11,889 bases of DNA from an uncultured Lachnospiraceae bacterium (GTDB lineage Bacteria; Bacillota; Clostridia; Lachnospirales; Lachnospiraceae): contig CALWEE010000033.1 in assembly GCA_944376975.1 (NCBI GenBank), positions 1 through 11,889 of the forward strand, in the 5' to 3' direction. Shown piece by piece: positions 7,208-11,889 of the stretch. The stretch's first letter is position 1. Every line of letters begins with the position of its first letter. Made by a program: the position numbers and the translations under genes. Under the pieces are notes generated by a model. It saw only the letters and a program-made list of their open reading frames with translations. It made no database searches and had not been told where the DNA came from.

Positions 7208-7256
7208 AAAAAGGATCTTCCGCGGCGCTTCCTGTCTGCCGCGAAAAACCCTTTTT
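7208..7256 (-). terminator. Rho-independent terminator after leuA, possibly bidirectional
   Basis: The core stem CGCGGC (7238-7243 on the minus strand) with GCCGCG (7221-7226) closes an 11-nt loop. Flanking AAAAAGG and CCTTTTT (7250-7256 and 7208-7214) also pair, putting a T-rich run after the hairpin in the minus direction (extended by more T at 7202-7206). The mirrored A/T tracts would also terminate plus-strand transcription. Confidence 0.75.
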
Positions 7257-7281
7257 AAACGTTCTTATCTTCCGTCCGGCG

Positions 7282-8964
7282 TCACTTCTGCATTTCCGGA
7301 TAATACAGCCGGTTCAGCGCGCTGAATATGGCCCGGAAAGAAGACCGGTTGATATTGGAACTGATGCCGACGCCGTAAGCCATGCGGCCGTCCTTTCTGT
7401 CTTCCAGGGCGATGTAGCTGGCCGCCTGGGAATCGGAGCCCTTTGTCAAGGCATGCTCGTGGTACATGGTCAGGCGGGTACTGAAACCGGCATGCCGGAA
7501 CAGGCCGTCCTTGACCGCGTCGATGGGTCCGTTTCCGTAACCTTCCACCGTCTTCTCCACACCGTGGTCCGTATAGGTGAGCAGCACCTTTGTGTCGTAT
7601 TCGTTCTGGGTATCGCTGATATCTTCGATGCGGGCTTTGCGGAAATGGAGAGGTTCCTTCGCGTTGATATACATCTTGCGGAAAATGTTCATGATCTGCT
7701 CCGGCGTGATCTCGCCGTAACGTTCGGACATCTTCTGCACCCGTTCCGCCAGTTCCTTGTGCATCTCCTTCGGAAGTTTGAAGCCGTAGTACTGATCCAG
7801 GACAAAGGCCACGCCGCCCTTGCCGGACTGGCTGTTGATGCGCACCAGCGCTTCGTATTCCCGGCCCACGTCGGCAGGATCAATGGGCAGATACGGCACT
7901 TCCCAATACTGGGAATGTCTCTCCTTCAGTGCTTTGACGCCTTTGCTGATCGCGTCCTGATGGGAACCGGAAAAAGCGGTGAACACCAGCTTGCCGGCGT
8001 AAGGATGCCTGGGATCGATATCCATCTTATTGCAGCGTTCGTAAACGTCGATGATCTCGTTCACATTTTCAATGTTCAGCTTCGGATCGATGCCCTGGGA
8101 GAACATATTGTAGGCCACCGTCAGGATATCCACGTTCCCTGTCCGTTCTCCGTTGCCAAAAAGGGTCCCTTCCACCCGGTCCGCGCCGGCCAGCAGCGCC
8201 AGTTCCGTGGCGGCCACGCCGCAGCCCCGGTCATTGTGGGGATGGATGCTGAGGATGATCTTGTCCCTGTCTGTCAGATGGGTGCTCATCCATTCGATCT
8301 GATCCGCGTAAACATTGGGCGTGGTCATCTCCACCGTGGCCGGCAGGTTCAGGATGATGGGCCGCTCTTTCGTCGGCTGCCACACGTCTTTCACCGCCTC
8401 GCACACTTCCAGCGCGTAATCCATCTCTGTGCCGGTAAAGCTTTCCGGCGAATATTCCAGCCACAGATTGCCGTCAAAGTCCTTCGCTCCCTCTTTGACC
8501 ATGCGGGTGCCTTCGATGGCGATCTGCTTGATCTCTTCCTTATCCATATGGAAGACAACGTCTCTTTGCAGTACGGAAGTGGAATTATATATATGGAAGA
8601 TAACGTTCTTGATGCCCTTGATCGCTTCAAAGGTTTTGTCGATCAGGTGCTTGCGGCACTGGCACAGCACCTGGACTTTTACGTCATCGGGTATCAGATC
8701 CCGATCCGCCAGCGTGCGGAGAAAATCATATTCCAGCTGGGACGCGGACGGAAAACCGATCTCGATCTCTTTAAAGCCCAGTTTCAAAAGCATCTTGAAA
8801 TATTCCAGCTTTTCTTCCACTACCATGGGCTCGATAAGGGCCTGATTGCCGTCCCGCAGGTCCACGCTGCACCAGATCGGCGCTTTTTCGATCTCTTTGC
8901 CCGGCCAGGTCCTCTCCGGAAAATCCAGTACCGGCACCCGTTTATATCTCTGATAATTCACCAT
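7282..8964 (-). CDS. leuA: 2-isopropylmalate synthase (long LeuA type)
   Basis: Catalyses acetyl-CoA plus 2-ketoisovalerate to 2-isopropylmalate (EC 2.3.3.13), the committed, leucine-inhibited step of leucine biosynthesis. The 560-aa length and the start RYKRVPVLDFPERTWPGK match the long form (LeuA of actinobacteria, yeast Leu4 type) rather than the roughly 510-aa form. The TIM-barrel domain shows VDLRDGNQALIEPM (34-47; Arg37 and Asp38 as catalytic and metal positions), metal ligands His241 and His243 in SIHPHNDRG, and LFGNGERTGNVD (268-279). Residues about 440-560 form the regulatory domain, with the loop GNGPIDAV at 478-485. The start has AGGAGG at 8972-8977. No leuB, leuC, leuD or ilv gene is adjacent in the window; it lies between two terminators, so it appears to be transcribed alone. 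Confidence 0.97.
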   Translation of the reverse strand: MVNYQRYKRVPVLDFPERTWPGKEIEKAPIWCSVDLRDGNQALIEPMVVEEKLEYFKMLLKLGFKEIEIGFPSASQLEYDFLRTLADRDLIPDDVKVQVLCQCRKHLIDKTFEAIKGIKNVIFHIYNSTSVLQRDVVFHMDKEEIKQIAIEGTRMVKEGAKDFDGNLWLEYSPESFTGTEMDYALEVCEAVKDVWQPTKERPIILNLPATVEMTTPNVYADQIEWMSTHLTDRDKIILSIHPHNDRGCGVAATELALLAGADRVEGTLFGNGERTGNVDILTVAYNMFSQGIDPKLNIENVNEIIDVYERCNKMDIDPRHPYAGKLVFTAFSGSHQDAISKGVKALKERHSQYWEVPYLPIDPADVGREYEALVRINSQSGKGGVAFVLDQYYGFKLPKEMHKELAERVQKMSERYGEITPEQIMNIFRKMYINAKEPLHFRKARIEDISDTQNEYDTKVLLTYTDHGVEKTVEGYGNGPIDAVKDGLFRHAGFSTRLTMYHEHALTKGSDSQAASYIALEDRKDGRMAYGVGISSNINRSSFRAIFSALNRLYYPEMQK

Positions 8965-8998
8965 TGTCCTTCCTCCTGAACCTCTTATTCTTTTATCC

Positions 8999-9024
8999 CG
9001 CGGGCCAGACGCCCGCCGCCGCGG
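8999..9024 (-). other. GC-rich inverted repeat in the leuA upstream region
   Basis: GCGGGC and GCCCGC (9011-9016 and 9000-9005) form a 6-bp stem with a 5-nt loop, flanked by two CCGCGG palindromes (8999-9004 and 9019-9024). It sits between the hpr terminator and the leuA ribosome site. No T-run follows, so it is not an obvious terminator. It could be a leader hairpin or an operator; function unknown. Confidence 0.4.
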
Positions 9025-9060
9025 AAAATAATAAAGCCTCCGAATATATTCGGAAGCTTT
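9025..9060 (-). terminator. Rho-independent terminator after hpr
   Basis: Minus strand 9060-9033 is a near-perfect palindrome: AAAGCTTCCGAAT pairs with ATTCGGAGGCTTT (13 positions, one G-T wobble, the innermost pairs probably open as loop), followed by ATTATTTT (9025-9032). It starts 9 nt after the hpr stop. A TATTAT at 9028-9033 could double as a -10 for leuA, but no good -35 accompanies it. Confidence 0.85.
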
Positions 9061-9069
9061 ATCCCGCTC

Positions 9070-9342
9070 TTACTTGTCTACTTCTATAAGGCCTTTCTCC
9101 GCCAGATATCGCATTGCTTCCAGAGCTTCTTCTTCATCTGTGCCGTCGCACACAAGCTCGATCGTATCTCCTGATTTCACGCCGGCTCCAAGTACGCTCA
9201 GCACGCTTTTCGCGTTGGCCGTGCTGCCCTTGAAATGAAAGGTGATCTGGCAATCGAACTTTGTCGCTTCTTTACAGAACACTCCCGCCGGTCTCAGATG
9301 CAGTCCAGAGGGATTCTTTACTGTAATCTTGTCACTAACCAT
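9070..9342 (-). CDS. ptsH: HPr phosphocarrier protein of the sugar phosphotransferase system
   Basis: A 90-aa HPr-fold protein, full length. It relays phosphate from Enzyme I to sugar-specific EIIA proteins. The active-site block is NPSGLHLRPAGVF (10-22), with His15 at the canonical position followed by Arg17-Pro18. The regulatory block TANAKSVLSVLGAGV (41-55) holds Ser46, the HPr kinase target that in Firmicutes turns HPr into a CcpA co-repressor. Having both His15 and Ser46 makes it HPr and not Crh, which lacks the histidine. The start is preceded by GGAGAG six bases upstream. It has its own promoter and terminator, and no ptsI (Enzyme I) is adjacent. Whether it is the main HPr or a paralogue cannot be told here. 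Confidence 0.93.
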   Translation of the reverse strand: MVSDKITVKNPSGLHLRPAGVFCKEATKFDCQITFHFKGSTANAKSVLSVLGAGVKSGDTIELVCDGTDEEEALEAMRYLAEKGLIEVDK

Positions 9343-9380
9343 TTTGATCTCTCCATTCTCTAAAACCCATACTAACCATC

Positions 9381-9409
9381 ATGCTATCACTTTTTTGGGA
9401 TATTTGCAA
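9381..9409 (-). promoter_or_regulatory. Promoter of hpr
   Basis: Minus strand: -35 TTGCAA (9404-9409, four of six), 17-bp spacer, -10 TAGCAT (9381-9386) with extended TG (TGATAGCAT). The predicted start near 9374 gives a leader of about 32 nt. No terminator is seen between cdaR and this promoter, so read-through from the c-di-AMP genes is also possible. Confidence 0.55.
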
Positions 9410-9423
9410 TATTTTTCTTACGG

Positions 9424-10653
9424 TCATTTCCCGCGCACCGTCACCTGGATCGTCACTTCTTCCGTCAACGTCACGTTCGGCGCGCCTTCCAGCTGAAGCG
9501 GCACGTCATATGTCCCGTTCTCCAGCCCGTCCATATCCACATAGACCGTCACCTTGTCCATATCCAGATTCCGCATATCGGTTTCAAGGCCCTGTATTTC
9601 AAACGTCACCGTCTCGCTGCCGTTCTTTGTGTAGGAAAGGGTCGAATCGATATTTTCCAGGCGGATGTCGCCCAGGTCGATCTTCTCCTCCCGTTCTTCA
9701 TACGCTTCCACGTTCACCGCGGCGCGGACAGAACCTTCCGTCTCCGGATCGACCAGACGGCAGCCCATATCCCGGACGATCGCTTCCAGATCGACGATCT
9801 TTTCCACGCTTTCCGTAAGGCCCTCCGCCACATAATCGTCCAGCGTGATGGCGCGGATCGTTCTCAGCGTATCCTTATCGCCGGCGATGGTCACTTCCTT
9901 CGGGGCGTAATCCTGGGAGCGTATACCGTACCCCGCCGCCGCGGAAGCCTCCACATTCCAGGAAACCGGAACGGTCTTCGTATCGAGCAGGGAAACGTTC
10001 ACTTCCACGCTGGATACGTTCAAAGACAGATCGGTCGTGTCGATCTCGTTGCCTTCCTGGTCGTATAATATGGGTTCCACGTCAAAGGATGTATCTTCCG
10101 AAAGGCCGGATACATTGACTTCCGCGCAGACCGTGGCGATCTTTTCCACTGTGGTGGCGGCGCCTTCGATATGGATCATGTTGGGCTGCACCGACAGCTG
10201 GCCCAGCGCCTTCCCGCCGGCCACCGAACCGGTCGTGCGGGCGGTGATCATGATATCGGCGGTGCCCAGCTCTTCAATGCTGATCTGCATCACGTTGTTC
10301 GTCCCGCTTATGATCGTCACCTGGCTGGCGTAGCGGTTGACCTGCACATCGATGGGCACAGCGCCCACGAAAGACAGCTTGGAAAAATCGGCTGTGGCTT
10401 CAAAATCTTTGGCCGTCAGATCCCTGAGGATCGACTGCCGGGCTCTTATGGTCACCGTGACCGTATTGCCTGAAACGACTTCATACGTCATATTGTTCTC
10501 ACGGATCAGATCCTCGTTGATACGCGTCACCGGGATCTCATAGGAACGGGTGCCGTCCGGATCTTCCAGGCTGACGACAACGAGCCAGAACACGATCGCC
10601 AATGCCAGTGATATTAATTTCATCCCCAGATTATTCATCAGCCTTTTTTTCAT
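9424..10653 (-). CDS. cdaR: YbbR-domain membrane-anchored regulator of CdaA (CdaR)
   Basis: A 409-aa protein with one N-terminal membrane anchor (about 12-28, MKLISLALAIVFWLVVVSLE) and an extracytoplasmic part made of four YbbR repeats (about 34-125, 128-222, 224-316 and 320-408), of which the pattern of valine-rich strands and phrases such as TVTVTIRARQSILRDL are typical. CdaR binds and modulates the diadenylate cyclase CdaA in Bacillus and Listeria. Its start overlaps the end of cdaA by 23 bp, supporting co-translation. NNLGMKLISLALAIVFW following a short basic start is the usual N-terminus; an ATG five codons later (10638) is an alternative, but its AAAAGG lies only 3 nt away. In B. subtilis the next gene is glmM; here it is hpr, which starts 82 nt downstream. 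Confidence 0.92.
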   Translation of the reverse strand: MKKRLMNNLGMKLISLALAIVFWLVVVSLEDPDGTRSYEIPVTRINEDLIRENNMTYEVVSGNTVTVTIRARQSILRDLTAKDFEATADFSKLSFVGAVPIDVQVNRYASQVTIISGTNNVMQISIEELGTADIMITARTTGSVAGGKALGQLSVQPNMIHIEGAATTVEKIATVCAEVNVSGLSEDTSFDVEPILYDQEGNEIDTTDLSLNVSSVEVNVSLLDTKTVPVSWNVEASAAAGYGIRSQDYAPKEVTIAGDKDTLRTIRAITLDDYVAEGLTESVEKIVDLEAIVRDMGCRLVDPETEGSVRAAVNVEAYEEREEKIDLGDIRLENIDSTLSYTKNGSETVTFEIQGLETDMRNLDMDKVTVYVDMDGLENGTYDVPLQLEGAPNVTLTEEVTIQVTVRGK

Positions 10654-11512
10654 GTCTGCCTAATCCCTTCCAACGGACGATCCGTCTGTTCTTCGTCTTG
10701 TCCTTTTTTAATATCCCCTCCAGCTTTTCCCGAAGTTCCTGCTGGCTCAGCTTTCGCAAAAGCTGTCCTTCATAAGCTACGGAAATAGCGCCCGTCTCTT
10801 CCGATACGATGACCGTGACGCTGTCGGAAACTTCACTGATGCCCACGCCGGCCCGATGTCTCGTCCCAAGCTCTTTGCTAAGGAGCATATTGTCGGACAG
10901 GGGCAGATAGCACGTGGCCGCGACGATCCGGTCGTTCCTCACAAAAACCGCCCCGTCGTGAAGCGGCGTGTTATGTTCAAAAATGTTGATCAGAAGCTGG
11001 CTGCTCACCAAAGAGTCCAGGAAAATACCGGTACGTTCGTATTCGCTCAGCCGCACGCTCTGCTCGATGACGATCAGCGCGCCGGTCCGGGCCCTGGACA
11101 TTTCGCCGCAGGCTTTCGCGATCTCCGTGATCGTCTTCTCAATAGCCTTCGTGTCCTGTTTGCCGGAAGTGTTATTAAAAAAGCCAAAAGAAGCCCATAT
11201 GTTCTTGCTTCCCAACTGTTCGAGGGCCCGTCTCAGTTCCGGCTGGAATAGGATGAACACACAGATGATCGTCACATTGATCAGGTTGCCGAACAGCCAG
11301 AGTATGGTGTTCATCTCAAATACATAGGCGACCACGACAAAGGCCAGGATGACGAGGACGCCCTTGAGCAGCGTCCATGCCCGGGTATCCCGTATCCAGA
11401 GCAGGATATAATAGATCAGGACGCTGATGATCAGTATCTCCACGATATTCGTCGGCCGTATCGCGGGGATATACGCTATGAACTTTTTCAGAGTATCCGC
11501 AAGGGCTCCCAT
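10631..11512 (-). CDS. cdaA: Diadenylate cyclase CdaA (c-di-AMP synthase)
   Basis: Membrane-bound enzyme making cyclic di-AMP from two ATP (EC 2.7.7.85), a second messenger for potassium, osmolyte and wall homeostasis. At 293 aa it has the family size. Three membrane segments (about 23-40, 46-65 and 70-89) are followed by FQPELRRALEQLG (89-101), a linker and the DAC domain (about 120-252), with both catalytic motifs intact: DGA at 186-188 (PLHDGAVFV) and RHR at 218-220 (LGTRHRAGVGISE). The C-terminus carries a Lys/Arg/Glu tail. The start at 11512 (MGALADTLKKF) matches the usual CdaA N-terminus and has AAGAAGGTG upstream. The frame is open to an ATG at 11569 overlapping the upstream stop (ATGA), but that would place a perfect hairpin in the coding region and add 19 unusual residues. 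Confidence 0.96.
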   Translation of the reverse strand: MGALADTLKKFIAYIPAIRPTNIVEILIISVLIYYILLWIRDTRAWTLLKGVLVILAFVVVAYVFEMNTILWLFGNLINVTIICVFILFQPELRRALEQLGSKNIWASFGFFNNTSGKQDTKAIEKTITEIAKACGEMSRARTGALIVIEQSVRLSEYERTGIFLDSLVSSQLLINIFEHNTPLHDGAVFVRNDRIVAATCYLPLSDNMLLSKELGTRHRAGVGISEVSDSVTVIVSEETGAISVAYEGQLLRKLSQQELREKLEGILKKDKTKNRRIVRWKGLGRHEKKADE

Positions 11513-11517
11513 GCCGT

Positions 11518-11526
11518 CACCTTCTT
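11518..11526 (-). promoter_or_regulatory. Ribosome binding site deciding the cdaA start
   Basis: AAGAAGGTG on the minus strand, with AAGG 7 nt before the ATG at 11512. It lies 7 nt after the 3' end of the inverted repeat, so the hairpin could fold next to the ribosome site without covering it. Confidence 0.65.
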
Positions 11527-11533
11527 TGTCAAG

Positions 11534-11558
11534 AGGCAGACTGCGCCGCAGTCTGCCT
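11534..11558 (-). repeat. Perfect 11-bp inverted repeat with 3-nt loop ahead of cdaA
   Basis: AGGCAGACTGC and GCAGTCTGCCT are exact complements separated by three bases. The element lies between the stop of the upstream gene (11566) and the cdaA ribosome site. Neither side has a T-run, so it is not a standard terminator. No second copy was noticed in the window. Confidence 0.85.
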
Positions 11559-11565
11559 GTTATCA

Positions 11566-11889
11566 TCATTTATTGTCCGTTTCGTCAAAATCGAAGCCGT
11601 CAAAAGACAGTTCGTCAAAATCGGAAAGCATCTGGTCCTGTGTATCCTGGACAACCGTATCTTCCGGCTCTTTCCGTATCTCTTCCGCTTTCTTTCCGCG
11701 GATCTTCGTTTTCGGTTTCTTCTCTCCGTTCCCGCCGAAGAAGCTGCCCGGTTTGAACGTTTTTACATTCCGTTCGGAACGGGAAACCTGGATCTTCGGG
11801 ATCGCTTTCACATAATAAAAATACTCGTCGTCTTCAAACTGGAGATATTCTTTCTTCGTATAATCGACCACGCAGTCCATGAACTGGAC
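11566..11889 (-). CDS. Unrecognised protein, C-terminal 107 residues (5' end beyond window)
   Basis: The frame runs open from the window edge to a TGA at 11566. An internal ATG occurs at 11880, but V-Q-F precedes it in frame, and MDCVVDYTKKEYLQFEDDE does not look like a start, so the gene most likely begins outside the window. The part seen has an aromatic, probably folded stretch (about VDYTKKEYLQFEDDEYFYYV and KAIPKIQV), then a basic, low-complexity segment (GGNGEKKPKTKIRGKKAEEIRKE) and a strongly acidic tail (LSDFDELSFDGFDFDETDNK). I do not recognise the family. There is no signal peptide or membrane segment in the visible part. It ends 53 nt before cdaA in the same direction with no clear terminator, so it is probably co-transcribed with cdaA-cdaR. 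Confidence 0.7.
   Translation of the reverse strand, partial: VQFMDCVVDYTKKEYLQFEDDEYFYYVKAIPKIQVSRSERNVKTFKPGSFFGGNGEKKPKTKIRGKKAEEIRKEPEDTVVQDTQDQMLSDFDELSFDGFDFDETDNK

Noticed and set aside
7453..8979. Long plus-strand open frame (508 codons) opposite leuA
   Set aside because: It is antisense to a fully conserved LeuA, has no recognisable domain, and is explained by codon and GC bias of the real gene.
8965..9069. T-box or leucine attenuator ahead of leuA
   Set aside because: Only about 100 nt separate hpr and leuA and most is the hpr terminator; there is no room for T-box stems and no leucine-rich leader peptide.
9395..9418. AT-rich ATATT/AATAT dyad after cdaR as a terminator
   Set aside because: On the minus strand it is followed by CCC and A-run instead of T; the stem is five A-T pairs only, and it overlaps the hpr -35 box.
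11527..11532. Exact TTGACA on the minus strand before cdaA
   Set aside because: No -10-like hexamer lies 16-18 bp downstream; that position is inside the cdaA coding region and GC-rich.
11513..11569. 19-residue N-terminal extension of CdaA from an ATG that overlaps the upstream stop
   Set aside because: The ATGA overlap is attractive, but the residues are unlike CdaA N-termini and encode the perfect hairpin; 11512 has AAGAAGGTG at good spacing.

Overview
The window reads as an ordinary, densely packed chromosomal segment of a Gram-positive, low-to-mid-GC Firmicute, most likely a gut Clostridia / Lachnospiraceae-type bacterium. The evidence is gene content (CdaA-CdaR, Firmicute HPr with both His15 and Ser46, CsbB/GtrB-like plus GtrA-like pair, SH3b-repeat secreted protein), strong AGGAGG-type ribosome sites and rho-independent terminators. 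All ten supported genes lie on the minus strand, so transcription runs from high to low coordinates. The genus is an inference; no rRNA or marker gene is present. There are no tRNAs, rRNAs, IS elements, phage genes or CRISPR arrays, and no gene-free stretch above 300 bases.

In transcription order: (a) 11889-9424 holds the C-terminal end of an unrecognised protein with an acidic tail, then a 53-nt gap with a perfect 11-bp inverted repeat, then cdaA (diadenylate cyclase) overlapping cdaR (YbbR-domain regulator): the c-di-AMP module. (b) 9423-8978 has a promoter, hpr (PTS phosphocarrier) and a strong terminator. (c) 8977-7208 has leuA (2-isopropylmalate synthase, first committed step of leucine synthesis) alone, ending in a terminator. 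(d) 7184-6672 is a small GNAT acetyltransferase. (e) 6639-4107 is a monocistronic gene with clear promoter and terminator for a secreted 793-aa protein: C39-like cysteine peptidase domain plus seven bacterial SH3 modules. (f) 4104-1563 is a tight three-gene operon with its own promoter and terminator: glf (UDP-galactopyranose mutase), a membrane-anchored GT2 glycosyltransferase and a GtrA-family small membrane protein. (g) 1519-1 has a promoter and the start of a membrane-anchored HtrA-type serine protease with PDZ domain; its 3' end is beyond the window.

Much of the content is cell-envelope biology: c-di-AMP (wall and osmotic homeostasis), a wall-associated SH3b protein, a probable galactofuranose surface-glycosylation cassette and an envelope-quality protease. 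The most interesting points are the three-gene glf-GT2-gtrA cassette, which lacks the third (GT-C) component of the known CsbB-GtcA-YfhO type systems; a perfect 50-bp repeat inside the SH3b gene that could add or remove exactly two modules in frame; and the perfect inverted repeat directly ahead of cdaA. I found no convincing wholly undescribed system.
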